Notes: generated by a model from the sequence alone, not told the origin. A DNA stretch of 64,000 bases from Lysobacter enzymogenes (GCF_017355525.1 NZ_CP067395.1:2604001-2668000), one strand, 5' to 3'. Shown: positions 17,042 to 25,483, numbered from the stretch's first letter. Program-made: numbers and translations.

Positions 17042-17490
17042 CCCATCCAGGCGACGGACTCGGCAGGAGCACGACGCCCCCTCTGCTTTTCCATGGTCCG
17101 GCGGCAGGCCGTCCACAGGAAGGAAGAAAACGCAGAAAGTTCGGCGAAACTTCGCCAAAAAGAGACTGCGGCTATTCGACTAGTCCGCAAGCCGAAGACG
17201 AAGCGGCCAGAAGCAGGGCCTTTTCGTGGGCATCCAGCGGGCAGACGCGGTTCGAGCTCGGGGGAATGGTGGAGCGTGGGCAACCGAGGTCCAACTCTCT
17301 TGATTGTCCAGAGTTACCCACGGTTATCCATAAATACCCTGAATCAAGGCCTCACAGCATGATGCTCGGCAAGCGTGCGCCGCCATCGGCGAGTCGGGCG
17401 GCGCACGCCGGAGCCCTTGCTTTCGGCAGGGTGCGGCGCGATCCGCCGGCGCTATGCTGCGCTCAACCGTTCGTGCCGGAGTTCGCCGTG
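17042..17490. other. Intergenic region with tRNA-type flank but no tRNA
   Basis: About 450 bp with no convincing gene. Read on the minus strand it holds GCTCC-ACCA followed by ATTCCCCC (17260-17275), a terminator-like GGCC hairpin (17205-17220) and a conserved-loop hairpin (17167-17189), the same order as downstream of tRNA-Lys at 20635-20742. The remaining 17280-17490 part is unusually AT-rich near 17320-17350. Confidence 0.45.
17167..17189 (-). other. Conserved-loop hairpin, copy 1
   Basis: TGCGG and CCGCA form a 5-bp stem around a 13-nt loop containing TATTCGACTAGT (+ strand). On the minus strand the hairpin is followed by CTCTTTTTGG, giving a terminator-like U run. The copy at 20635-20659 has the same loop length and 11 of 13 loop bases identical but a different stem. 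Confidence 0.5.
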
Positions 17491-18447
17491 ATGAAGCCGC
17501 CGTGGTGGGTGTTGTCCGTCGCGATCGCCGCGGCCGCCGCCGCCGCGCCCGCGCAGGCGCGCATGCAGTACGCGCCGTTCGCGATGGTGGAGCATTTCGG
17601 CGACCGTCCCGTAGTGCAGGCGCGCATCGATACGACGCCGGTCGCGCTGCAGGTGCATTCCGGCGCGTCGGGCACGATCGAGATCACGCCCGAAGCGGCC
17701 GACGCCCTGGGCTATCGCGAGCGCGCCGCGTCGGGGCGCTACGGCATCGACCGCAGCGGCCACCTGGCCGCCGCAGGCGCTTCGCGCACGACCTTGCGCC
17801 GCTTGAGCGTCGGGCCGAGCGCGGTCGTCGACGTTCCCGCGTTCGTGCACGCGTTGCCGGGCGCGAAGGTCGAACTGCCTGGCGCGGGCGAAGCGGGAAT
17901 GCTTGGGGTCGGATGGTTGCGCAAGACCCGAGCGATCGTCGACTTCGACGGCAAGCGCATCGGTTTTCCCGATGAGGCCGGCGACAGCGCCGCCGAGCGC
18001 GCGCGCCTGGTCGCGGCCGGCTACGCCGCACTGCGCATGGTCTGGGACGAGAAGGAAGCGTGCTACCTGATCGATGCGAGCCTGGACGGCCGTCCGGCGC
18101 GGTTGATCGTCAACACCGTGTCCAAGGGCTATCTCGACCTGCCGTCCGCGCGCGCGGCGAAGCTGAAGTTCGGCGGCCGCACCGGCACCGCCGGCGGCCC
18201 GGGCGGCGCCAGCGTTCCGGTGCACAAACCGCTCAAGCCGGTGAGCGTGCGCATCGGCGGTATCGACTACGGCCGCATCCAGCCGCCGGCGTGGGACACC
18301 GGGGCGTATCTGTCGGCGGCGTCGGCGCAAGGCGGCGGGCCGATCCAGGGCGCGCTGGGCGCCACGTTCTGGATCGCGCACAAGGCGTCGATCGACTTCG
18401 GCGACGGCTGGCTGCTGCTGGCCCCGCCCCCGCGCAGCGATCGATGA
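17491..18447 (+). CDS. Secreted retropepsin-like protein lacking both catalytic Asp motifs
   Basis: 318 aa from the ATG at 17491; a GTG at 17488 fits the GGAG spacing slightly better. A signal peptide covers residues 1-23. The fold is that of bacterial aspartyl protease-like proteins with two repeats ending in 'GMLGVGWLRKTRAIVDFDGKRIGF' and 'GALGATFWIAHKASIDFGDGWLLL' type strands. Where the catalytic Asp-Thr/Ser-Gly should be, the first repeat has HSG (56-58, VALQVHSGAS) and the second NTV (208-210, RLIVNTVSKG). It is therefore probably non-catalytic and may bind a peptide or other ligand in the periplasm. Similar periplasmic retropepsin-like proteins normally keep DTG. Confidence 0.68.
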   Translation: MKPPWWVLSVAIAAAAAAAPAQARMQYAPFAMVEHFGDRPVVQARIDTTPVALQVHSGASGTIEITPEAADALGYRERAASGRYGIDRSGHLAAAGASRTTLRRLSVGPSAVVDVPAFVHALPGAKVELPGAGEAGMLGVGWLRKTRAIVDFDGKRIGFPDEAGDSAAERARLVAAGYAALRMVWDEKEACYLIDASLDGRPARLIVNTVSKGYLDLPSARAAKLKFGGRTGTAGGPGGASVPVHKPLKPVSVRIGGIDYGRIQPPAWDTGAYLSAASAQGGGPIQGALGATFWIAHKASIDFGDGWLLLAPPPRSDR

Positions 18448-18577
18448 CCGCACCGGCAGGCTTTGCGGCACGCACTCAGCGACCGACGAACATCTACAAA
18501 GTCCCGGGCGATTCGCTCAGCCTCGATCGGATGCAGACGTTCGACTCCGCGATCGCTTCCATTCCTTCAGCGCGCGA

Positions 18578-19222
18578 CTACCGCTTCGAAAGCGTCAGCA
18601 AGACGCTCTTTTCCCGCTCCAGCGCCCGGCGGGCCGCGGGTCGGGCGGTCAGGCGATCGTTCATGGCGGCGAGATGGGTCAGCTCTTTAATCGGCAGTCC
18701 CAGTTCGCGCCCCCACGGGTAGAAGACGAGCGCATAAGGGTCGGCTAAGGTGAAGCGATCGCCCATGACCCACGGACGATCCGCCAACAGCGCATCGATT
18801 TCGCGCAGTTGAGCCCAATACGTCTCTTTGGCCTGCGCTTTGATCGCCGCGTGCGCAGCCGCGTCCGCCGCAAACTGTTCGGGGTGGATGAACTGTTTGA
18901 ACGTCTGGTGTACGGCCCCGGACAGCCACGCGCAAAAGGCGAGCGTGCGCGAGCGTTCCAACGCATCCGCGCCGAGCAGTTCGCCGTCGAGGTGGTTGTA
19001 TCCGATCCATCCAAGAATCGCGACGGTTTCCAACAGCACTCGTCCGTCGTCGAAAACCAGCGCCGGTACTTTCGCGCGCGGGTTGATCGCCAGGTAGTCG
19101 GGCCTGAATTGCTCGCCCGTGAAGATGTTGACCTTCCGGAGTTCGAATGCGATGCCGGCTTCTTCCAGCGCGACATGCGATGCCATCGAGCAAGCGTAAG
19201 GGCAGTAGTAAAGCGTCGGCAT
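18578..19222 (-). CDS. Glutathione S-transferase family protein
   Basis: 214 aa. The N-terminal thioredoxin-like domain starts 'MPTLYYCPYACSMASHVALEE' (quoted at the length limit: YYCPYACSMASHVALEEA) with a Cys/Ser-rich active-site loop, then 'INPRAKVPALVFDDGRVLLET', the cis-Pro VPAL and the glutathione-binding 'LLET'. The helical C-terminal domain runs from about 90 to 214 and contains 'WVMGDRFTLADPYAL'. It is cytoplasmic and probably conjugates or reduces electrophiles with glutathione. It is divergent from a LysR gene 245 bp away, which is a common arrangement in which the LysR protein regulates its neighbour. Confidence 0.88.
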   Translation of the reverse strand: MPTLYYCPYACSMASHVALEEAGIAFELRKVNIFTGEQFRPDYLAINPRAKVPALVFDDGRVLLETVAILGWIGYNHLDGELLGADALERSRTLAFCAWLSGAVHQTFKQFIHPEQFAADAAAHAAIKAQAKETYWAQLREIDALLADRPWVMGDRFTLADPYALVFYPWGRELGLPIKELTHLAAMNDRLTARPAARRALEREKSVLLTLSKR

Positions 19223-19467
19223 GGCGGCGTGTCCTCAGGGTGGGGATTCAAGGTGTTCGGGGCGCTCTCTATCGCCGGTCCGGTGGATGCGTGGCGACGG
19301 CGCAGGCGCGGGCGCTCGACGTGCGAGCTGCCGTCGACACCGCCTGTTACTCCTCGGCGAGGCATCGACACCCGCAGCGTGTTGGCTGGTGGGCAAGATA
19401 GCGGGCTTGCATTTGCGCCACAATCGAACAAAGTTGCGCAGAACCTTTGCGAAAAATGAGGAGATCC

Positions 19468-20361
19468 ATGGATCGGCTGGAGACCATGTCGCTGTTGCTC
19501 GACAGCCTGGACGCCGGCAGCTTCTCGGCAGCGGCGCGGTTGCGCGGCCTGGCGGTCGCGTCGTTGACCCGCAAGATCGGCCAGTTGGAACGGCAATTGG
19601 GCGCCGCGCTGCTGATCCGCTCCACACGCCGCCTGACCTTGACCGACGCCGGCCGTCGCTACGTCACGGATGCGCGCCGGATCCTGGCGCAAGTGGACGA
19701 GATGAAGCGCGAGGCAGCCGGCGAGTTCATCGAACCGACCGGTCGCTTGGTCATCAGCGCGCCGCGCATGTTCGGACGCAAGCATGTACTGCCGGTTGTC
19801 GGCGATTTCCTGCGCGAACACAAAGGAATCAGCGTCCATCTGCAATTGCTCGACAACAACGTCGACTTGAGCGCCGGCGCTGCGGATATCGCGGTGCGGA
19901 TCGGCGCATTGACCGACAGCAGTCTGGTCGCTACCCGGCTCGGCGCCATGCGTGCGTTGCTGGTCGCCAGCCCCGGGTTGCTGCAGCAGCACGGCGTGCC
20001 GCAGCATCCGCGCGATCTGGCCAAACTACCGGCGGTTGCGCTGGATATTCCGCTCTCGAACCTCGCGGCCCACGACCCGACGGGCGCGCAGACACGCCTG
20101 TCGGTGACCGGCGCCGAGGCGGCGGTCGATGCGGTGGAGGCCGGCCTCGGTTACGCACGGCTGCTGCACTACCAAGTGGCCGATGCGCTGAAAGCGGGAC
20201 GGCTGGTGCCCGTTTTGGAATCTTTCGAGCCCACACCGTTGCCGGTTCATGCGTTGCATCATCCGCTGGCGCAATTGCCGTTGAAAACCCGTCGTTTTCT
20301 CGATTACGCGCGCGACCCGCTGCGCGCTTCGTTGCGCAAGATCGCGCGCACCGCCGCATAG
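19468..20361 (+). CDS. LysR-family transcriptional regulator
   Basis: 297 aa from the ATG at 19468 with GAGGAG just upstream. The winged helix is at 1-60 ('MDRLETMSLLLDSLDAGSF', 'LAVASLTRKIGQLERQLGAALLIRSTRRLTLT'), followed by a coiled linker and a periplasmic-binding-protein-like effector domain ('GRLVISAPRMFGR', 'ADIAVRIGALTDSSLVATRLG'). It belongs to the AaeR/CrgA-like subgroup with a short final domain. It is divergent from the GST gene, which is the likely target. CAAAG and CTTTG are spaced 11 nt apart between the genes, a possible LysR box. Confidence 0.9.
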   Translation: MDRLETMSLLLDSLDAGSFSAAARLRGLAVASLTRKIGQLERQLGAALLIRSTRRLTLTDAGRRYVTDARRILAQVDEMKREAAGEFIEPTGRLVISAPRMFGRKHVLPVVGDFLREHKGISVHLQLLDNNVDLSAGAADIAVRIGALTDSSLVATRLGAMRALLVASPGLLQQHGVPQHPRDLAKLPAVALDIPLSNLAAHDPTGAQTRLSVTGAEAAVDAVEAGLGYARLLHYQVADALKAGRLVPVLESFEPTPLPVHALHHPLAQLPLKTRRFLDYARDPLRASLRKIARTAA

Positions 20362-20474
20362 TTTACGGTCGTCGGTTGAGGCGTCGGCTGGGATACGTCC
20401 CGTTCGAACTCCGCGACTGTTGGCACGATGTCGCCAGGAATGTGCCCTCGGCAGCAGCACTAAGAGGCGACGAC

Positions 20475-20634
20475 ATGGGCAACAGCCAGCAAGGACAGGC
20501 TGGTCGACAAGGCCGACGGGGCCGCAGGATCAAACCTGGAAGGATCGCGACCGCGAGCGTGAAGGGCGCGAGGTTGGCCGCAACCCGAACCAGGGGCGCG
20601 GACCACGACGATCAACGCAAGCGCGGCTCAGGGA
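20475..20634 (+). pseudogene. Small Gln/Gly-rich hydrophilic protein gene with two compensating frameshifts
   Basis: The ATG at 20475 has GAGG seven bases upstream and opens MGNSQQGQAGRQG. The sense then moves to another frame (QDQTWKDRDREREGREVGRN) and returns to the first with DHDDQRKRGSG. Read in that order it gives a coherent small hydrophilic protein similar in character to KGG/con-10-like stress proteins. The literal frame from 20475 instead gives an Arg-rich run. Two indels around 20515 and 20600 would explain it. Sequencing errors are possible but two in opposite directions are less likely. Confidence 0.4.
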
Positions 20635-20659
20635 CTATGGATATTCGACAAGTCCATAG
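20635..20659 (-). other. Conserved-loop hairpin, copy 2
   Basis: CTATGG and CCATAG form a 6-bp stem around a 13-nt loop (ATATTCGACAAGT on the + strand). It lies downstream of the tRNA-Lys terminator on the minus strand. The loop matches copy 1 at 17167-17189 while the stem differs but stays paired. Confidence 0.5.
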
Positions 20660-20670
20660 GCACGCGACGG

Positions 20671-20692
20671 AAAGGCCGCAGACAAGGCCTTT
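20671..20692 (-). terminator. Terminator downstream of tRNA-Lys
   Basis: AAAGGCC and GGCCTTT pair around an 8-nt loop, 45 bp beyond the tRNA 3' end. The A/T ends of the stem give a short U run on the minus strand. Confidence 0.65.
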
Positions 20693-20736
20693 CGCGAGTG
20701 GGTGCGGCGGAAATATGCGGCTGGACCGCGGGGGAA

Positions 20737-20812
20737 TGGTGGGTCGTGATGGATTCGAACCATCGACCAGCGGATTAAAAGTCCGATGCTCTACCGACTG
20801 AGCTAACGACCC
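20737..20812 (-). tRNA. tRNA-Lys (anticodon TTT)
   Basis: Read on the minus strand the 76-nt gene starts GGGTCGTTAGCTCAGTCGGT, has the anticodon loop ACTTTTAAT, the T-arm GGTTCGAATCC and the 3' end ACGACCC-A-CCA with CCA encoded. The acceptor stem GGGTCGT/ACGACCC is perfect. It lies 79 bp downstream of queC on the same strand and is followed by a hairpin terminator. Confidence 0.97.
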
Positions 20813-20891
20813 ATTCCGAACTCCGGGCGCGCCGGAGCCGGGCATTCTAGCCCAGGATGACGCCCGCGTCAGGCCCCTGGGGCGAACGCGT

Positions 20892-21590
20892 TCAGACGTA
20901 CTGGGTCGGGTCGGCGACGCCGGCGGCGTGGAAGCCCTCGGCGCGCAGGCGGCAGGCGTCGCAGTGGCCGCAGGCGCGGCCGGCTTCATCGGCCTGGTAG
21001 CAGGACACGGTCTGGCCGAAGTCGACGCCCAGGCGCACGCCTTCGCGGACGATGTCGGCCTTGCTGAGGAACTGCAGCGGCGCGATCACGCGCAGGCCGG
21101 CGCCCTCGACCCCGGCCTTGGTGGCGAGGTTGGCCAGGCGCTCGAAGGCGTCGACGAATTCCGGGCGGCAGTCGGGATAGCCGGAGTAATCGACCGCGTT
21201 GACCCCGCAGAAGATGTCGTTGGCGCCCAGAACTTCGGCCCAGCCGAGCGCGATCGACAGCATGATGGTGTTGCGCGCCGGCACGTAGGTCACCGGGATC
21301 GCGTCCTTGGCCGCGTCCTGGCCGATCGCGTGGCCGTCGTCGTCGAGCGGCACCTGGATGCTCTCGTCGGTCAGGGCCGAGCCGCCGATGCTGCGCAGGT
21401 CGACGCTGACGGTCTTGTGCGCGGCCGCGCCGATGGACTGCGCGATGCGCGCGGCGGCGTCGAGTTCGGAGGTGTGGCGCTGGCCGTAGCGCACGCTCAG
21501 CGCATGCACCGCGAAGCCCTGCTCGCGCGCGATGGCGGCGACGACGGCGGAGTCCATGCCTCCGGAGACGAGGACGACGGCTTTTTTCAT
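20892..21590 (-). CDS. queC: 7-cyano-7-deazaguanine synthase
   Basis: 232 aa, normal for the family. QueC converts 7-carboxy-7-deazaguanine to preQ0 with ATP and ammonia in queuosine biosynthesis. The N-terminal PP-loop '[12 protein letters not shown]' binds ATP; '[18 protein letters not shown]' and '[17 protein letters not shown]' are QueC signatures. The zinc site near the C-terminus is visible as '[22 protein letters not shown]' with the four Cys. It is cytoplasmic. The preceding queE gene is on the same strand with a 148-bp gap, so both act in the same pathway and may share a transcript from the tol-pal operon. Confidence 0.96.
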   Translation of the reverse strand: MKKAVVLVSGGMDSAVVAAIAREQGFAVHALSVRYGQRHTSELDAAARIAQSIGAAAHKTVSVDLRSIGGSALTDESIQVPLDDDGHAIGQDAAKDAIPVTYVPARNTIMLSIALGWAEVLGANDIFCGVNAVDYSGYPDCRPEFVDAFERLANLATKAGVEGAGLRVIAPLQFLSKADIVREGVRLGVDFGQTVSCYQADEAGRACGHCDACRLRAEGFHAAGVADPTQYV

Positions 21591-21738
21591 GGTTTTGACG
21601 ATCGGCAGGGATTACGGGAGGGAGACAGGCTACAGCAGCCGGGCTTGCGCGGTTTGGCGCCTGCGGGGCCTGCGGCCCGATGCATCTGCGCTCTTGCGGC
21701 AAGGCCTGGACGGCCTCCCGCAAGGGCTCAAGCGGCGC

Positions 21739-22419
21739 TCAGCGCCCCGGCGCGTCGTCCCACAGGATCTTGTGCAGTTGCAGCTGGAACCGTACCGGCA
21801 GCCGGTCGGCGACGATCCAGTCGGCCAGGTCGCGCGGGCGGATCTGGTGGAAGCTCGGCGAGAACATCACCGCGCAGATCGCGGTCAGGCCGTGCTCGGC
21901 GACGATGGCCTTGGACCATTCGTAGTCCTCGCGGCTGCAGATCACGAACTTGATCTGGTCGCGCGCGCTCAGCAGCGGCAGGTTGCTCCACAGGTTGCGG
22001 TGGGCTTCCTTGGAATCGGGGGTCTTGATGTCGAGCACGCGCGACACGCGCGGGTCGACCGCGGCGATGTCGATCGCGCCGGAGGTTTCCAGCGAGACTT
22101 CGTAGCCGGCATCGCACAGGCGCTTGAGCAGTTCGATGCAGCGCTTCTGCGCCAGCGGCTCGCCGCCGGTCACGCAGACGTGGCGGGCGCCGTGCTGAGC
22201 GACTTCGGCCAGGATCGAATCGAAAGTCCACCACTCGCCGCCGTGGAATGCGTAGGCGGTGTCGCAGTACTGGCAGCGCAGCGGGCAGCCGGTCAGGCGC
22301 ACGAACACGGTCGGCCAGCCGATGCTGTCGGATTCGCCTTGCAGCGACAGGAAGATTTCGGTCAGCCGCAGGCGCTCGGAGGACGGCGCTGCGGCCGTCT
22401 CGGAGACAACGGCGCTCAT
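21739..22419 (-). CDS. queE: 7-carboxy-7-deazaguanine synthase
   Basis: 226 aa from the ATG at 22419. QueE is a radical-SAM enzyme that makes CDG from CPH4 in the queuosine pathway. The 4Fe-4S motif is the short CX3CX2C form, 'GCPLRCQYCDTAY', as in gammaproteobacterial QueE. The opening 'EIFLSLQGESDSIGWPTVFVR' and 'HVCVTGGEPLAQ' are diagnostic. The reading frame extends upstream to 22689 but that part overlaps cpoB and is not coding. The gene starts nine bp after the cpoB stop, so it is the continuation of the tol-pal operon. Confidence 0.95.
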   Translation of the reverse strand: MSAVVSETAAAPSSERLRLTEIFLSLQGESDSIGWPTVFVRLTGCPLRCQYCDTAYAFHGGEWWTFDSILAEVAQHGARHVCVTGGEPLAQKRCIELLKRLCDAGYEVSLETSGAIDIAAVDPRVSRVLDIKTPDSKEAHRNLWSNLPLLSARDQIKFVICSREDYEWSKAIVAEHGLTAICAVMFSPSFHQIRPRDLADWIVADRLPVRFQLQLHKILWDDAPGR

Positions 22420-22427
22420 GACGGGAC

Positions 22428-23252
22428 TCAGTTGCGCAGCCGGCTCAGCTGGATCGCGTTGAGGCGATCGGCAGCGGTGCGGGCCGCATCGGTACCGGGA
22501 TACCGGTTGGCCACGTCGGCGAGCGTGCGCTCGGCGGCGTCGACCTGTTTCAGCCCGAACTGGGCCAGGCCGACCTTGAGCAGGGCCCCGGCGGCCTTGT
22601 CGTGGGTCGGATAACGATCGAGCAGGGCCTGGAACTGCTCCTGCGCGAGCTGGTAGTTCTGGGTGACGTAGTAACTCTCGCCGAGCCAATACAGTGCGTT
22701 CGGCGTGTAGGCGCCGTTCGGGTGCACGGCCAGGAACTCCTGGAACAGGCGCGCCGATTCGACGTACTGGCCGGCCTTGAGCTGGTTGAACGCGGCGTCG
22801 TAGGCGGTGCGTTCGTCGCCGCTCTGGGCCAGCAGGCCCGGATCGCCGTGCACGCTCGGCGGGGTGTCCTTCACCGCCGGCTTCGCCGCCGCGGGCGGCG
22901 GCGAAGGCTTGGCGGCCGCTTGCGGCCCCGGCGCGGCGGCGGCGGGCGCGCCGCTTTCGAGCCGGTTGAGGCGGTTGTCGGTGTCCAGGTACTGCGCCTT
23001 GCCCGATTCCTGCAGCTGGCGGTTCTGCTGCTGCAATTCCTCGACCTGGGCGCGCAGCGCCTGCATTTCCGACTTGAGCTGGGTGACCTGGTTGAGCAGG
23101 TCCATGTTGGCCTGGTTGTCGGAAGCGCGCTGTTCCAGCGTCGCCACCCGATCGGCCAGGCTCGCGCGCTGGGCAAAAGCGGGCGTGGCGGCCGCTAGGG
23201 CCGCCACGACTGCCAAGGCCAGTGCGAACTTGCGATCTGCGAACTTCCGCAT
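22428..23252 (-). CDS. cpoB: Cell division coordinator CpoB (YbgF)
   Basis: 274 aa. A signal peptide ends near 'AATPAFAQ'. A trimerising coiled coil follows at about 30-98 ('LADRVATLEQRASDNQANMD', 'QALRAQVEELQQQNRQLQE'), then a Pro/Ala linker and three TPR repeats at about 148-270 ('AAFNQLKAGQYVESARLFQEF', 'ALYWLGESYYVTQNYQLAQEQ'). In E. coli this periplasmic protein binds TolA and links outer-membrane constriction to PBP1B. It lies 48 bp after pal in the standard Tol-Pal order, followed closely by queE. Confidence 0.94.
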   Translation of the reverse strand: MRKFADRKFALALAVVAALAAATPAFAQRASLADRVATLEQRASDNQANMDLLNQVTQLKSEMQALRAQVEELQQQNRQLQESGKAQYLDTDNRLNRLESGAPAAAAPGPQAAAKPSPPPAAAKPAVKDTPPSVHGDPGLLAQSGDERTAYDAAFNQLKAGQYVESARLFQEFLAVHPNGAYTPNALYWLGESYYVTQNYQLAQEQFQALLDRYPTHDKAAGALLKVGLAQFGLKQVDAAERTLADVANRYPGTDAARTAADRLNAIQLSRLRN

Positions 23253-23300
23253 CGCGGGTCAGCCTCGTCTTGAGTTGCTCGGTAAAGCTTCAGCCGCCGA

Positions 23301-23825
23301 TTACTTGGCGGTGTAGACGATCTCGACGCGACGGTTCTTCGACCAGCAGTCTTCGTTCGAGTCGGTGCAGACCGGACGCTCCTCGCCGTAGGACACGACG
23401 GTGATCTGGCTGCCCGAGCCGCCGTTGGCCTGGATGGCCGAGGACACGGCATTGCCGCGGCGCTCGCCCAGACCCAGGTTGTACTCGCGGCTGCCGCGCT
23501 CGTCGGCGTTGCCTTCCAGGGTCATGCGCGAGGACGGACGGTCGCGCAGGTACTTGGCGTGGCAGCCGACGATGGCCTGGAATTCCGGCTTCAGCGAATC
23601 CTGGTCGAGGTCGAAGTAGACCACGCGCTGGCGCAGGCAGGCGTCGGTGTCGAGGTCGTTCGGGCCGTAGGCGCCCGAGGCGACCGGGCCGGTGTCGCCG
23701 CCGGGCTGGGTGGTGGTCGGGCCGGTGCCGGTGTCGGTCGGGACGTTTTCCTTGACCTTCTTCGAGCAGGCGACGGCCGCGGTGCAGAGCACGGCGACGA
23801 GCAGGATGCGGGCAGCGTTGTTCAT
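23301..23825 (-). CDS. pal: Peptidoglycan-associated lipoprotein Pal
   Basis: 174 aa. The lipoprotein signal ends at VAC (lipobox AAVAC), so Cys20 should be lipidated and the protein anchored in the outer membrane. A Thr/Gly-rich linker leads to an OmpA-like domain at about 65-174 with 'VVYFDLDQDSLKPEF', 'LEGNADERGSREYNLGLGERR' and 'VVSYGEERPVC', the peptidoglycan-binding motif. Extra Cys pairs (DAC, VGC, VC, DC) are typical of Xanthomonadaceae Pal. Pal binds TolB and TolA during outer-membrane constriction. GAGGAA precedes the ATG. Confidence 0.96.
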   Translation of the reverse strand: MNNAARILLVAVLCTAAVACSKKVKENVPTDTGTGPTTTQPGGDTGPVASGAYGPNDLDTDACLRQRVVYFDLDQDSLKPEFQAIVGCHAKYLRDRPSSRMTLEGNADERGSREYNLGLGERRGNAVSSAIQANGGSGSQITVVSYGEERPVCTDSNEDCWSKNRRVEIVYTAK

Positions 23826-23922
23826 GGGTATTCCTCGTCAGTTGTAACGTGGGGCAGGAGTCGTTCGGGGAGTGGTGCAGGCGTAATTCGGCGCGTTCCG
23901 CGCGTGGGGGCCGGCCGGCGCA

Positions 23923-25242
23923 TCAGCGCGGCAGGCGGTAGGGCCCCCAGGCCGGTTCGCGCACGTCGCCGTCGGCGAGCACCAGGCGCTGGCGCACCCG
24001 GGCATCGGCGGAAACGGCATACAGCACGCCACGGCGTCCTTCGCGCGCAGCATAAATGATCATGGAGGCGTTCGGGGCAAAGCTCGGCGATTCGTCCAGC
24101 GAACCGGGCGACAGGGTGCTCCACAGGGCGCCGCCGGTGCTGGAATCCATGACCGCGATCCGGTAGGTGTTGCCCGCGCCCTGGGCGGTGGCGATCTTCT
24201 TGCCGTCGAAGGACACGCTGGCGCTGGCGTTGTAGCTGCCCTGGAAGGTCACCCGGGTGGCGCTGCCGCCGCTGGCCGCGACCGAGTAGATCTGCGGCTT
24301 GCCGCCGCGGTCGGAGGTGAAATAGATCTTGCCGCCGTCGGCCGACCAGGTCGGCTCGGTGTCGATGCCGAAGTGGTTGGTCAGCTGGGTCAGCGCCTTG
24401 CTGCCGAGGTCCATGACATAGATCTCGGGGTTGCCGCTGCGCGACAGGGTCAGGGCCAGGCGGCGGCCGTCGGGCGAGAACGCCGGGGCGCCGTTGATGC
24501 CGCGGAACTTGGCGACCAGCTCGCGGCTGCCGGTGCCGATGTTCTGGATGTAGATCGAGGAATTGCCGCCTTCGAAGCTGACGTAGGCCAGGCGGTTGCC
24601 GTCCGGGCTCCACGACGGCGACAGCAGCGGCTCGGGCGAGCGCACCACGGTCTGCGGGTTGTAGCCGTCGGAGTCGGCGACCATCAGCGCGTAGTTGGCG
24701 CCGCGGCCGGTGCCGGTGGCGGTCACGTAGGCGATGCGGGTGAAGAACGCGCCGCGCACGCCGGTGACCTGCTCGTAGATCTTGTCGGCGACCTGATGGG
24801 CGACGTCGCGCAGGGCGTTGGCGCGCGCGGTCAGGGCGAAGCCGAGCAGGCGCTGCTGCTTGCCCACGTCGTACAGCTCGTACTCGACCCGGTAGCTGCC
24901 GGCGCCGGCGTCGAGCACGCGGCCGACCACGATGTAGTCCTGATTCAGCGCGCGCCAGTCGGGGAAGCTGATTTCGCTGCCGCGGGTCGGCTTGGCCGCC
25001 ATCTGCTCGACCGGCAGGCCGCGGAACTGGCCGGAACGGTTGAGGTCGTTGCGGACCACTTCGGCCACGTCGGTCGGCGGCGCCGCGCCGCCGCCCTGGT
25101 AGGGCATGGGCACCACGGCGATCGGGGTGGCCGAAGCCAGGCCGCCGACGATGTCGATCTCCAACCCCTTTTGCTGGGCCGATGCGGCGAAGGGGATCAG
25201 GACGGCGAGCAGCGTGGCCAGCCAGCGCAGGGGTCGTTTCAT
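23923..25242 (-). CDS. tolB: Tol-Pal system protein TolB
   Basis: 439 aa from the ATG at 25242 with GGAG six bases upstream; the longer frame to 25287 is unnecessary. The signal peptide is [22 protein letters not shown]. The D1 domain (about 25-165) is followed by a six-bladed propeller with repeated '[20 protein letters not shown]', '[20 protein letters not shown]' and '[20 protein letters not shown]' blades. The periplasmic protein binds Pal and TolA. A 241-bp gap upstream, containing AT-richer DNA, probably holds an internal promoter. Confidence 0.96.
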   Translation of the reverse strand: MKRPLRWLATLLAVLIPFAASAQQKGLEIDIVGGLASATPIAVVPMPYQGGGAAPPTDVAEVVRNDLNRSGQFRGLPVEQMAAKPTRGSEISFPDWRALNQDYIVVGRVLDAGAGSYRVEYELYDVGKQQRLLGFALTARANALRDVAHQVADKIYEQVTGVRGAFFTRIAYVTATGTGRGANYALMVADSDGYNPQTVVRSPEPLLSPSWSPDGNRLAYVSFEGGNSSIYIQNIGTGSRELVAKFRGINGAPAFSPDGRRLALTLSRSGNPEIYVMDLGSKALTQLTNHFGIDTEPTWSADGGKIYFTSDRGGKPQIYSVAASGGSATRVTFQGSYNASASVSFDGKKIATAQGAGNTYRIAVMDSSTGGALWSTLSPGSLDESPSFAPNASMIIYAAREGRRGVLYAVSADARVRQRLVLADGDVREPAWGPYRLPR

Positions 25243-25483
25243 CGGCACTCCGTGAAGATCCAACGGGGGTTTGTTCAGGTTCGGCATTGTTAACGCTGTT
25301 GGGTGAACGTGGGCTCAAAACCCAGGGTCAATTTGCGTTTCAAAGTGTTATCGGCGCGCGTACGGCGGCAAACGGCGCGTAAAGAGCGTCATAAATGTCC
25401 AATTCGGTCGAATTCGGCCCATTCAGGCCAGCCGACGGCGTATCCGCCGGGCGGACCGCCCGAGCCGGCACAGGCCGGCGCGG

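Noticed and set aside
17324..17332. DnaA-box-like TTATCCATA in an AT-rich pocket
   Set aside because: Only one imperfect match with a weaker TTACCCACG next to it; no cluster, no dnaA/dnaN/gidA genes nearby. An origin is not supported.
17262..17345. A second tRNA gene
   Set aside because: Only the last bases (GCTCC-ACCA) fit; there is no T-arm GTTCGA, no anticodon stem and no matching 5' acceptor strand.
15559..18447. Very long open frame (962 codons) spanning several genes
   Set aside because: It is a by-product of high GC: the first two thirds overlap the MarR and amidohydrolase genes in another frame. Only the final part from 17491 is a real gene.
20604..20760. Peptide ending GGMVGRDGFEPSTSGLKVRCSTD
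   Set aside because: This text is produced by reading through the tRNA-Lys gene and is a well-known false annotation.
22420..22689. N-terminal extension of QueE
   Set aside because: The extra codons overlap cpoB in another frame and encode Arg/Pro-rich sequence without similarity to QueE.
25243..25483. A sigma-70 promoter for tolB
   Set aside because: A TTGACC-like box is visible on the minus strand but no -10 element at proper spacing, so no promoter is listed.
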